Assembly: GCA_000226015.1 (NCBI GenBank)
Contig: JH154831.1
Location: 292,622 to 356,621 of the forward strand
DNA length: 64,000 nucleotides
Direction of reading: 5' to 3'
Source of the DNA: Mnemiopsis leidyi
Lineage: Eukaryota; Ctenophora; Tentaculata; Lobata; Bolinopsidae
In this document: in pieces, positions 25,060 through 36,649 of the stretch
Layout of the letters: every line of letters begins with the position of its first letter
Position numbering within the stretch: the stretch's first letter is position 1
Made by a program: the position numbers and the translations under genes
Notes under the pieces: model-generated
Databases searched by the model: none
What the model was told of the DNA's origin: nothing
What the model saw: the letters and a program-made list of their open reading frames with translations, nothing else

Positions 25060-26085
25060 AGAACATCACACAATGGGACCCTTCAATGTCAGCACATGAT
25101 CTACCTTGCTGGTAAGCGCGTTCATATTGACCAGTGAAAGCATGGACTTTATTTTCTATTTACTTCAATGTAGCAGTAGAGAGGGTATTTCTAACAGCAT
25201 ATGAGAAAGTGAGGGATCAAAGGATCTTCACTGGACCAATGGGTATATTAGAGTATTAGGTTTTGTAAGGGGGCAGTGTAAGTCTGTCCAATAGGATTAA
25301 GGTAAGAGGTTGTCTTGAAACTTCTGTAGATGAAGACTGCAAAACGCATCCTGCAGCTGAATACTTAAGATGTTTATTAGGAATCCCATCTGGGCTATTA
25401 ACTCCAGAACAAGAACAGTATAACTTAACTTTATATCTGAGGATTGCCGAAATTTCACCTGAATGGTGAGGTTTGAGGTGAGTTCAGAGGTGTTTAACTT
25501 TGAGGATGACCGAGAGTGGTGTTTGAAGCAAAGACAGATGCTTTGAAGTTCATTTTAGTGATAACTAGTTTATCATGGTCAGAGTATGCATGATCAGACG
25601 AAATTTTTACAATTATTAAAATCAAACGATAAGTGGGGAACATTGATTTAGCTGGCCGCGGTGATAAATCTCAAGTTGCATATAACAATGAATAAATTTA
25701 TTACAAAGCTTACAATTAAGCTGTGTCATGGAACAATGAATATATTCCGTTTTTAGGAAAAATTGTATTTTGTGCTGTAATCATAACAAAAAACTTCAGC
25801 TTCAAAACTTTAGCTTCCAAATATCAGTTATCAAGCTACGAAGTTAATTTCAGAAGCTTGATATCTTAAAACCGAGTTGGCAATGAAAAAAACATATTTT
25901 TTGTGAAATTAAATGTTCAACGGAATACAAAAAGGTTAAAAGCGGTTGAATTAGTGAATATATAAGGGAGGGCCCTAAAGTATTAATTTCAAATAATGTA
26001 ATGATGAATTCTTCTTAAAGTAAACATATCAGCAGAATCAGTAATGGAAAAGATTGTTAGAGTATTCGAAACAATGTAATTTTTT
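25060..26085. other. No gene recognised; 3' flank of the ABHD12-like gene
   Basis: AT-rich DNA downstream of the minus-strand hydrolase. It probably holds its 3' UTR; an AATAAA on the minus strand lies near 25697, too far to be sure of. Confidence 0.35.
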
Positions 26086-26088
26086 TAT

Positions 26089-28039
26089 CTAATTAAATAC
26101 AAGATTTATACTCTGAATAAAGCGGTGAGCTGCATCAGTAGCTGCACTGTCTTTGTGAACAAACCTATGTTGTCCTGAGCTAGCGGAGTGAAGCTCCACG
26201 TCCCCCTTCCCCTTACCACAACATGTCTCCTTTAGAACCACCGAGTGTTGGTGGGGAATGGTATGGTCGTCCACAGCATGGACAAGTAGGACTGGTAGTT
26301 GAAGTTGAGGCAGGAGGTTTACAGTCGGGAAAATCCCCTTCATTGATTTGGGTATCCTGTCACGTGTTATTGTGAAGTAGTTCCAGTATTTGGCGGCTGG
26401 GAAGTTTTTAGCCGCCTCCTCGGCGCTGATAAACGCCGATTCTAGAATCAGCCCACGCACTTTTTCGAGGAATTGCGAGTTCTCCGACTGGAGAGAATGG
26501 AGGAACTTGGTGGAGATACCACTGCCTAGAGAATGTCCCCAAACCACCACCTGATATTGGGGGAACCTTGAAATGGCCCACTCCAATACTCTCCGGCAGT
26601 CCGTCTCCACGGTGGCGTCTGAAGGTCGGCAACCCTTGGAGTCTCCGAAGCCTCTGTAGTCGAATGTCACAACGGTGTATCCGAGGGATTGGAAAACTTT
26701 ATAGAATTCGATTCGGTGAGGTTTCCCTGAATTAAAGTGTTTTTAGAGTTCAGAACCGATCTTAAAGAATTTTTTGAATGAACAATCAAAGCTATTTCTT
26801 TAATCGGACTTATGAAAATGTTGTTGGAAGCGAGTACCTAGTGGTTTTAAACTATTTACGAAGCTCAAGTTGTTTCTGTTATTATGTATGGATCCTGCTC
26901 TTGGTTGGCACTGAAACACATTCTCGAAAAACTTAACATTTGTCACAGACACCACCTTAGGTCAATAATCAACGTCAGATGGCCACATGTCATGTCAAAC
27001 AAGACCCTCTACAAGACATGTGAAGTTATACAATTGCGACTGATAGAGTCGACCTTGCCAGATGGACAATGCTCGGGCATGTGTTGCGGTTGACAGAAAA
27101 CAGTCCAGCAGCTGTAGCACTAACTTATTCTGTTGATGGCTGTCAGTCTAAGCCAAGAAGAAGATGCTCCCTATTGAGCTATTCAACGTTCACGTTTGTT
27201 ATACAGTTTTATACATTTAACCACAGCTTATTCCTTGTCCTAACCGGAAAACAGAAGCTAAAGTAAAGTTAGCCAAATTAATTAAAAATAGATGAATATT
27301 GATACCTCTGTTGCTAGATGCCCCGTGGCAGTACAAAATCAAAACGTTCTGTCTCTCAGCATTTTCCTGGGGCTCTATCACCCACATCCCCAGTTTCCCT
27401 GTTGTCTTACTACCTTTTTCGTCGCTAACTACCTGGATAGTTATCTATATAAGAGTCAATACCAGCGAATAAAACACACATGACAACCGATCGAATTGAT
27501 CAGAGAACTTACTCATGTATGACTGTATGAGTTCGCTGCAGTTTCTAAAACCACAACAATGATCAAATTAATTTAAACATAGACGCCTCTAATCCCAACA
27601 AAATGTAAAATCTTCAAATAAGACGGGATAGATATAAAATTCAAACAAAAATACACGACCAGTTCCCTACCTCCAAGACATGATTAGCCGTTTGTTCGAG
27701 ACCAAACTTAGTAGGATCCCCAAGATATTTGTCTTTCTTACTGAAATAAATATGGCTTAAGTTGTTTGAAGTTACCTCGGACTCTGATATAGAATATGAG
27801 TCCCCAAAACATCGCGAAAAACCCATGTTCTGCCATGAGAAAAATTGGCCTACCCAAAAGAGCGGTCAAAATATTTAGGATAAATAAATGGATTGTCACC
27901 TTGGGTAGTTGATGACCCCAGAGAAGAGAAATCTGTTCTTGAAGGCTTTGCAATGGAGAAATATGTAGGGAATGGTGAAGAAGATGGTAATAAAGAGGAC
28001 AAGTAAAGTTATTATGATCTGCAGTACAATCTCTATCAT
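26089..28039 (-). CDS. ABHD12-like: ABHD12-like alpha/beta-hydrolase (lysophospholipase type)
   Basis: Four exons join in frame on the minus strand: 28039-27900, 27740-27671, 27432-27306 and 26726-26089, giving 324 aa. The ATG is the first after an in-frame stop. An N-terminal membrane helix (residues about 4-28) precedes a lumen-type hydrolase domain. Landmarks are the oxyanion segment LYCHGASSNRG (residues 103-113), TFDYRGFGDS, the nucleophile elbow GHSLGSG with Ser178, acid HAVDD (Asp265/266) and His299 in GQHRFVHK. ABHD12 family members hydrolyse lysophosphatidylserine and related lipids at the ER membrane. This protein is shorter than human ABHD12 (about 400 aa), mainly at the N-terminus. 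ABHD13 or other ABHD12 relatives are possible; the family is secure. A LINE fragment lies antisense in the last intron. Confidence 0.92.
26884..27260 (+). mobile_element. LINE RT C-terminal fragment, antisense in ABHD12-like intron
   Basis: The plus strand reads IMYGSCSWLALKHILEKLNI, CHRHHLRSIINVRWP, SNKTLYK, then after a frameshift ARWTMLGHVLRLTENSPA. This order (YGxxxW ... LRxI ... RWxMLGHVLR) is typical of the end of non-LTR reverse transcriptases. It belongs to a different subfamily from the two relics at 6 and 13 kb. It is broken and short. Confidence 0.75.
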
Positions 28040-30550
28040 TGACGTCTCCCCTTCTGTATAATACTGATAGATACTGTTTAAAAACACTGAGTTAGTAACG
28101 TATGAAAACACTGTGTTTGTACTGTATTAAAATACAAAATCTTAAAAGGTAGGGGTGGGGATGGTTGAACAAACTGTTTATCAAAATTAGAACTGTTTCC
28201 GAAATATTCAGAACAACTGAGAGGTAATCTAAAAATACATCAACTGGACAATCTTCCTATTGTCAAGAGACTAGAGTGCATTAAACGTGTGAGGGGGCAA
28301 AATGACAAACGCTCTAAAAAATGAAGTGCGACGATAAAAACACACTGTGTAAGGAAACAATCAGATCATGTAGTGATTTGAGAAAGCCGGTCTTCTCAAG
28401 GTTAAGATTCGCTATATAATAGCCATTAAAAATAAAACTACTATAAAATTTACACTGCCCTGCTGTCTGCAAAATGTCCTCAAATTTCAACAACATCGCT
28501 TGCTTTTTGATAAAATGATCTATACTGCAAAGTATCTTTTTACCTTAACAAACGAAAATTCGAGAAGATTGAAATGGAATATAACCTCGCACTACAAGCA
28601 CTACAAGCACACTCCTAGATAAATAACAGAGATAAGCAAATCTAATAATCTGTAACAAGTACCCGGCACATAACGGTTTAGACAGTACGTGATACACTGC
28701 ATGTGTCTCGTGAAAGTAATTAAATAACTGTCTTGACCGTGTCATTATATCTTGTTGCCTGACATGTCTTCATCCATCTTCACATTATCTACAAGCTCTC
28801 TATATCGCGATGTGAACCAAACACGAAAATTAATCTTAATTGGCAGCATCATATGCAGTGGTAAAACTCTGCCAAATTAGCAAGTAATCAGTAATTATGC
28901 AGGAAATGGGTAGCTCTGTTGGGAAGAATAATATTGTGAGTGTAATTGGTTAATTACGCTGACAACTATAATCATATTGTGGGATGTAATTGGTTAACTA
29001 TTCAGCAAATCGGTTTATAGCGGTGCTATTCATTTCTGTCATGGTCAATTGGGATGATGCCATTTACTCATGCGCGATTAATTCATGCGATATCGGTTCT
29101 TTGGCCAAGGTTAATTCATGCAAATAACAATTTTTCATGGGTTTTGGCTGAATATCGCCAAATGCAAACGTATATGTAATAAACGCTACACAGATGCATA
29201 CATCGCTTACATATCAATTGATTAAGATAGCGAAGGCATTGACCAAAGTTCATATATACTGAAGATATTTTTGGGCACCAAGTGCGTTTCGCTTGATATA
29301 TGATCCGATTTTGATTTCACGTAACTGCACATTAGACTTGACTGTATGAATTCTTAGCTCTAGTACAAGTCTCTTCTACAAAGTGGCTTTGCAAGTCTGC
29401 AGACACCAAAATAGAACCGCTGCTGACTCCATCAGAACTGGTAGTGGTACTTTTACTGGTGTCGGTGACACACCCAGGGCCAATGAAGAAAACTAGAATT
29501 CAGTATCTTTAAACCACGTGTGTATTTGTGTGATGGGAGTGATAAAGATGGGAGTGATAAAGTGATGGCAGTGTTGAAGATACCACCTCATACTGCTTTG
29601 TTGAACATAAAGCATACTAAAATATGGTCACAATCCTTTTTATATAAGCAACAGTTGGCTGCAAAGATTTTTGATAAACGTGATATTAACATTACACATA
29701 TAAATATATAGAGAAAGGTACTCTAGGAAGGTGTCACAAATTTTGATCACTTGAGAAGCTAAAAACATTGTTTCTAGTTTCTGATCGGTTCAAATTTATG
29801 AGTCCTCCCCAAAATGAATATCTTTCTCAATTGTCTGATGAGTTTGTCCAGTGTGACATCTTGTGATCGCTGAGTGAACAGGCCGTATACTACATGAATG
29901 TCATGATCTTAGACCAGCTAAGTGCTTATTAAACCCTCTAATAACCGCCTCAACAGTTAATCCGATAAAGATCCTCTCATGGTTCTATTAGTATTGCTTT
30001 AAAGCGAAAGTAAAAATCCAGCAGTATGTATTTGATATCAGGTCGTCCAAGAAGATCTAAATATGGCGACACTGAAGTACTGAACAGTGAAGATTAAAGT
30101 GAAGATTAAAGTGAAGATGAAAAAATAAAGGGTGATTTTCTCTCGTACATTTTAAGATAAGGCTTTTTAAACAATAAAGGTTCTTACAATTTTGGAGCTG
30201 ACGCAGTAAAAATTATACGGCACGAACCCTAAAACCATTAGTCAATTATCATTACATAGAGGTTATTTGTAAGGTTATATTGTACTAATTTATAACTAAA
30301 ATAAGGGTTTTCGGAATTATCAATATTAGGGCTTTATGTGTAGCGCTGTTGTATTAGGCACGGGGTTGGGTTCTTATAATTCTGTTTAGGTTTAGGCTCT
30401 TGGATTTGAGGGTTCTTACGTTATAATGGGTTAATAAATGGATAATTAAAAAAAACTCAATGATATATTTCCTCATGGGATGCTGCTTAGAATTATATTA
30501 AATAATATGCCCTCATGATTGTATTATTCCAGACTAATGTTTTTTCATAA
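28040..30550. other. No gene recognised; 5' flank of ABHD12-like gene
   Basis: AT-rich intergenic DNA. It should hold the hydrolase promoter and 5' UTR, but no clear core promoter was seen. Partial duplications with GTAATTGGTTAA occur at 28935-29000, and ATGGGAGTGATAAAG is repeated at 29532-29565. Confidence 0.4.
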
Positions 30551-30554
30551 AGAA

Positions 30555-30893
30555 TTAATGCTCGAAAACTAACATCGCGGTATAAATGTTAGGAACGGGA
30601 AATTGGAAAAAGTTTAGTATAATATTTGCCAAGCAGGCAGCAAGTGTTTTGCAAACAGATGCAACATTTTCACAAATATAATCGTACTCCGAGGCCGAGC
30701 TAGTCCGATATTTATTTCGGTCCACAATGCCATGCAATATGTAATCACGATGACCATATTCGTCGCTCGTAACAAAAGAATCGATTCGTGCTAAAGTGGG
30801 ATAAAATTGGGACCAGCTTCGTAGAAATCTCAGAATAATTGAATCAAGTACATGTTGTAAAGTTGCTGTTGATGTGATGGACTGAAAGTACAT
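30555..30893 (-). CDS. Unidentified ORF, 112 aa
   Basis: An ATG-started frame (context AAAAAGATG) encodes 112 residues ending in TAA. It has no recognised domain and no clear signal peptide. It has hydrophobic helices near both ends (LQHVLDSIILRFLRSW and LAACLANIILNFFQF) and a polar centre. Codon use looks less AT-skewed than the flanks. It may be a single-exon orphan or one exon of a longer gene together with the frame at 31129-31353. Confidence 0.3.
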   Translation of the reverse strand: MYFQSITSTATLQHVLDSIILRFLRSWSQFYPTLARIDSFVTSDEYGHRDYILHGIVDRNKYRTSSASEYDYICENVASVCKTLAACLANIILNFFQFPVPNIYTAMLVFEH

Positions 30894-31128
30894 CTTTTTG
30901 GATCATGGAAGACAGAAACTTACAGTTCCCTTCAACTGCAATAGTCCAATCTGGAGACTTTCAACGGAGATCCCGAATTTATGCTTGTACAGCTTAAAAC
31001 TGCATTATGAAAATTGTAATCAAATCATTGTTGGGGTGTTAATATACCGCGATTTAGCTCTAATATCAAGCAGAGTGCAGACTGTTACAAAGTATTGATC
31101 ACAGAAATTTTTAGAATCTTCTGGTCTA

Positions 31129-31353
31129 TTACAAACTCTCCTTATAAGCGATAAGTGTTACAAATTCAGAATTCCCGTTATGTTGCCACACTTTGTCAAT
31201 CATCGCGATCAGACTTATGAAAAGTGAACTGGTGGACGTTACATCGCTCGGCAAGAGCTTCTCTTTTTCCTCTTTTACTAGTACTTCGTCTTTTTCTGAT
31301 TCATCTTCCCTGACTTCACGTAGATACCACTCATGTCTCGTGGTGTACTGCAT
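31129..31353 (-). CDS. Unidentified ORF, 74 aa, charged N-terminal half
   Basis: The ATG (context ACCATGC) starts a frame with a highly charged segment (EDESEKDEVLVKEEKEK) followed by a hydrophobic stretch (LFISLIAMI). It lies 235 bp upstream of the 112-aa ORF on the same strand, so both could belong to one gene. No family was recognised and no proven splice joins them. Confidence 0.25.
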   Translation of the reverse strand: MQYTTRHEWYLREVREDESEKDEVLVKEEKEKLLPSDVTSTSSLFISLIAMIDKVWQHNGNSEFVTLIAYKESL

Positions 31354-32502
31354 GGTACCATCTAAGTAAGGAAACTGTATTGTGAGGTATTCTTGTGTTT
31401 AAATGATCATTGGTTACTTAAGAAGTATAAAATCAGTGCAAGCGCTGCTTTTATATCTATCTTTGATGCAATCCTCCCTTTTATAGATGCATTGATAAAA
31501 TCGTCCCTTCTAGATGAAACTATCCTTTCTTGAGCGAAGACCGCGCCCAACCACTCAATCAGTTTAACTTAAAAGTGTAAGAAAATGCAGGAGTTATAAA
31601 CGCAGAATTACACAATACTTCAACAAATAAAATATAAAAGATTGTTAAAGGGATTAGGGATAAGAGATTGCTTGACCGCATAACAATATGACACTTGCAT
31701 AAAAACGTCTTTGACGCTTTTTAAGATCGCTGAATATGGTTATGAATGATCAGACTTTTAGAATTCAGTTACCGAATATCCTCAAGTACCATAAGCACTT
31801 GTTTAAGGCTGGAATACAATTAGGAAGACTGATAATAATTGCTGTTAGATTGGTTGATTATTCATTCATTGCAATCAAAATGGCATGATCTGGAGCGCCT
31901 TAATTATTTTATTTTTCACAATGGAGCTTGAAGTGGATGATAACGTTATCAAGGGCTACTGCACACTGCATGTTGAATCGACTTAGCATTCGGCTTGTTT
32001 TGTGCTTATATAAACCTCAAAATCTGTAATCAGCACGCTATATATAGATTAAGAGCACAAATCTGCGGCTGAGAATCACGTCATTAATCTATGACAGAAT
32101 ACATATTTCATCAAATGGCTAAATGGGTTTGTGTGACTCTTACATCTTCCAAGATACTGAAGATTTATTTTGGCAATCTTTTTACCGGTATGACCACTCT
32201 ACCGTAAGTTTTACCTTATACTTAATAGGAGCTATTTATTCATAACCTTAAGTGCAGAGAAGAAGGTATTTTCAATTTTGTTAAGATAGAAGTACAGGTA
32301 TAAAACAATTTCTGCACAAGGTTATGTGTGAGCTTAAACTCTTAAACAATTTGCATGCTTCCACACCTCCCCACAAGCAACGTCAATACGTTATGTGAAG
32401 CGGAAAGTTCTCAACTCTCGTGATAGCTGTTAAAACCGTAAATTTTACATTTTGCAAATTGGAATATCGTTTCGTCCTTTATCGCTCTCTTCTCTGTAAG
32501 AA
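31354..32502. other. No gene recognised; 5' flank of the SLC4A11-like gene
   Basis: AT-rich upstream region of the transporter. I see no clear TATA box close to the coding start. Confidence 0.4.
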
Positions 32503-35500
32503 ATGCCAAAAAATCATGTCCATTTTTCAAATGAAGTTGCTATCGGTAAGTGATAATTTAACTTTGAGAATGGCACTTTGTATTTTTGAAGCAGTTTTGT
32601 TTCATCTTTTCACATTTAACTTTTGCCATTTTACCAGGACGTCAATATTTAACACCGTATGATATAAGTCGTATGCATGATTGCCATCCAAGTTGTCTGG
32701 AAATTAAGAATATACATTTTTACTTAGTATAAGTATAGTATTCAGTAGTAATTAGTATAGAGTTTTTTCTGCACAGGTATTATGTGTGTACTTCGTAGGA
32801 CTTTTAATTTTGTCGACACTTTCCAATAGATTGCTGTATAATTCAGCAAAATTATGGACATCAACATGAGCGTTTAGACTTGAAACGTGAAGTAAAACTA
32901 TGTAGCATAACTTTTTACCATAAACATGAAATGTAAACCTTCCCGAAAAATGCTGTTCTCCAATCTCCATATTGAGAGCATTTGACATAAATTAACGTGC
33001 TAAAAATAGAATTTTCAGATGCCGATGGGGGTGAAGGAGGATATCCACCAAGAAACATTCTCTACGAAAATAATTACACAAAAGGAGCAGCTCTAAGCTC
33101 TAAGACATTCGAACCTAGCTACTCCAACACAAACTCAGTAGATCTCTCGCTCAGTGATATGGACTCGGAGTTTGAGGAATTAGTAGACGTTCTTGCCCCG
33201 CCTAAAATCCATTTCCATCCTGCCAACAACTACTTTGAGCCTGTCCATGATAAACGTGCACGGGAAAACTGGAAAAAGTTGGTTGGTGTTTGGAAGACAA
33301 AATCTGCGATAGTGAAAAACACAAATTTGGGCGACAAATTCGACCTTCATCAAGGAAAAAAGTTGTATCACACGAAAAGAAACTTTTTGGAGCTGAAAAA
33401 CTATCATGACAACGCTAGATCTATGAAGGATATCGGAAAGTTCATATCTCGCCCCATTGTGCTGTTCAAAATAAAACATTCTCAATGGGAACACATTGTG
33501 GAGGAAATGGTTATAAAACTAAGTATCGAGAAACCAGAGCTGAAACTTCCCGTCAAGACAGCAATGAAATCTGTAATCAGTAACGATGCTGATTACGTCA
33601 TTCCTGAGACTGTTCAGGGTATCATGCAGTCATCTCACGGACCAATCACAGATCAGAGTTTCATCGTTGTGATTGGAAACACAAATGCAGTTTTTGAAAA
33701 TCAGGTGGTTATGTGTGTTCTGGAACAGCCCTTTAATTTTGGACAAGGAGCCGAGGAAATCAGGTTTATATGCCTCATATTCAGCCCAAAGAAGACCAAG
33801 CATACTAAATCTGGTATCGAAGTCGCAAGAACTTATGCCACCTTGCTGTCTGATGATAGACTTCGACTAAACTTGCTAAACACAAAAAGTCCTGAAGAAT
33901 TTGCTCACGAGTTTGAAATGGAATGCCATAGAAAGCATAAGGAACACGAAAAGCGTGAAAGAGCGGCGAAGATGCAATTTAAGGAAGAGGACCCAAAAAA
34001 ACATCGTTGGGTCCCAGGAAAGGAAGTATTACGCGATATTAAGAGACGGGGAAAGCACTATTTCTCAGATTACTTTAAAGACATCAGGGATTGTACCAGC
34101 GTTCAGAAAATAGTCTCTACCACACTTTTTCTTTTCTTTTCCCTGCTTCTTCCTTCCATAGCATTTGGTGTTCTTGATGCCAACTTTACAGAAGGGAAGA
34201 TCGACGCCAAGAACGTCATCGTGGCTCAGGCACTTGCGGGGCTGCTTTGGGCTGTGTTCAGTGGGCAGCATCTCGTGGTAATAACAACAACCATCCCCGT
34301 TGTCATTTACATAAAAATCATTTATATGATAAGTAAGAATTGGGCAGCAGACGGAAGTTTCTTTTACACTTTTTATGCAATGACAGGGTTGAGCAATGGA
34401 GCATTTTTAGTGGTGTATGGATTTACGGGTGTCAGCAAAGTAATGGCATATTGCTCCAGGTCCACCGAAGAAATCCTTGGTCTTTTCATATCCATCGCAT
34501 TTATCGTCAATTCTGTCAAGTACCTCCTCAAAGAATTCGATCTTCATTACACCCCGTGTTTCTCTATCAATGAAACGATGACGAGCACTATAAAAAGAGC
34601 TGAAGAAGTTACCTCAGCATACGATTGTGATCCCACAAAGCCGATCCTTTCTCTTCTTCTTGTCCTGGTAACTGTCTACGTTGGTCTTCTTATCTTCAAC
34701 TTCAAATACAGTCCTTATCTGACCGCTGACAAACGGACCATGGTGGCGGATTACGCTCTAGTTGTTGCAGTTGCAGCTGGCACGGTTTTGGGTAGCTATG
34801 TGTTCCGGTTCATCGAGTTGGGTAAGTTTTATGTGGACGAAAATCGCGGATTGTTTGAGGTCGTTAAATTTGATGACCCATCAGCCGGAGCAGTTGTGGC
34901 GGCAATAGGTCTGGGTTTCATCATGTCCATTCTTTTCTTCATGGAAGGAAACATTTCGGCAAGCATTGTTAACAACCCCTCCAACAAGCTGACAAAAGGA
35001 CCGTCCTACCACTACGACATGGTCGTCATAGGACTCATCAATGCAGTGTTGAGTGTGTTCTGTCTCCCTTTTGTGCACGGTGCTCTACCTCACTCACCAC
35101 TCCACGTGCGAGCTTTAGCGGACATAGAGGAGCACATCGACCATGGCAACATCACGGAGAAGATTGTGTATGTACGGGAGACCAGGCTGCCTTCCCTCAT
35201 CTCTCACATCCTTATTGGTGCTTCCATTTTCCTGATCCCATACCCCTTGAATATGATCCCTATTCCTGTGCTGTATGGGCTGTTCACCTTCCTTGCGGTG
35301 ACCTCCTTGGGAGACTTTCAGTTGTGGGAGAGGTTGGTGTTGATATTTACTGAACAGAGTCTTTACCCTCCCATTCATTACGTTCGGAAAGTTCCTCAGA
35401 AGATTATTCATTGTTTTACGTTCCTTCAAATAGTTCAGTTAATCGTGTTATGTCTAATTTCTTTCGCTGGTTCTGCTTACTTGAAGATGTTTTTCCCTTT

Positions 35501-35591
35501 CGCGATTATCATTTTGATGCCAATAAGACAACGAATTTTGCCGGCCTTGATATCGGAGAGACATTTACATTGGCTTGATGGAGTACATTAA
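32503..35591 (+). CDS. SLC4A11-like: SLC4A11-like transporter (bicarbonate-transporter family)
   Basis: Two coding exons, 32503-32545 and 33019-35591, joined by a 473-bp GTAAGT...TTTTCAG intron, give 871 aa. The start is fixed by TAA-GAA-ATG and a phase-perfect junction (ATC G/AT). Residues about 30-370 form the cytoplasmic SLC4 domain (blocks FKIKHSQWEHIVEEM and EVARTYATLLSD). From about 376 to the end is the multi-span SLC4 membrane domain, with TTLFLFFSLLLPSIAFG, ALAGLLWAVFSGQH, ALPHSPLHVRALADIEEHID and YPPIHYVRKVPQ. The HSPLHVRALA segment, the (V)xETRL motif and the ending RHLHWLDGVH match SLC4A11 rather than anion exchangers or NBCs. SLC4A11 proteins work at the plasma membrane and have been described as H+/OH-, ammonia-linked or borate transporters; the substrate here is unknown. 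Length matches the human protein (about 890 aa). The single 2.57-kb exon is unusual for this family. Confidence 0.95.
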
Positions 35592-35713
35592 ATGCATCAC
35601 CAATTTAAACATATAGGTAAATTATTGATGTTACTCTCGTAATCTTAGTAAAGGTATTTTTACTTGTTAGAAACGTATTCTAATTTTAAATTGTGCAAAA
35701 AATATGCTTTTTA

Positions 35714-36469
35714 TTATTCCTCTTCCTCTTCCTCTTCCTCTTCCTCTTCCTCTTCCTCTTCCTCTTCCTCTTCCTCTTCCTCTTCCTCTTCCTCTTCCTC
35801 TTCCTCTTCCTCTTCCTCTTCCTCTTCCTNNNNNNNNNNNNNNNNNNNNNNNNNNNNNNNNNNNNNNNNNNNNNNNNNNNNNNNNNNNNNNNNNNNNNNN
35901 NNNNNNNNNNNNNNNNNNNNNNNNNNNNNNNNNNNNNNNNNNNNNNNNNNNNNNNNNNNNNNNNNNNNNNNNNNNNNNNNNNNNNNNNNNNNNNNNNNNN
36001 NNNNNNNNNNNNNNNNNNNNNNNNNNNNNNNNNNNNNNNNNNNNNNNNNNNNNNNNNNNNNNNNNNNNNNNNNNNNNNNNNNNNNNNNNNNNNNNNNNNN
36101 NNNNNNNNNNNNNNNNNNNNNNNNNNNNNNNNNNNNNNNNNNNNNNNNNNNNNNNNNNNNNNNNNNNNNNNNNNNNNNNNNNNNNNNNNNNNNNNNNNNN
36201 NNNNNNNNNNNNNNNNNNNNNNNNNNNNNNNNNNNNNNNNNNNNNNNNNNNNNNNNNNNNNNNNNNNNNNNNNNNNNNNNNNNNNNNNNNNNNNNNNNNN
36301 NNNNNNNNNNNNNNNNNNNNNNNNNNNNNNNNNNNNNNNNNNNNNNNNNNNNNNNNNNNNNNNNNNNNNNNNNNNNNNNNNNNNNNNNNNNNNNNNNNNN
36401 NNNNNNNNNNNNNNNNNNNNNNNNNNNNNNNNNNNNNNNNNNNNNNNNNNNNNNNNNNNNNNNNNNNNN

Positions 36470-36565
<96 letters not shown>

Positions 36566-36640
36566 TCCTCTTCCTCTTCCTCTTCCTCTTCCTCTTCCTT
36601 TTCCTCTTCCTTCTCATCTTCCGCTTCCTCTTCCTTTTTC
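35714..36640. repeat. CTTCCT/TC microsatellite with 640-N assembly gap
   Basis: (CTTCCT)n runs from 35717 to 35829, N fills 35830-36469, then (TC)n continues to about 36560 and an imperfect CTTCCT array to 36640. It starts about 120 bp past the transporter stop codon. All long frames through it are artefacts. Confidence 0.95.
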
Positions 36641-36649
36641 GGTATGTCA

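Noticed and set aside
32997-33018. A GTG start for the transporter at 32997
   Set aside because: These bases are the end of an intron (TTTTCAG); the true start is ATG at 32503, joined in phase.
33180-35429. Minus-strand and alternative plus-strand ORFs inside the transporter exon
   Set aside because: They are shadow frames of the SLC4A11-like coding sequence.
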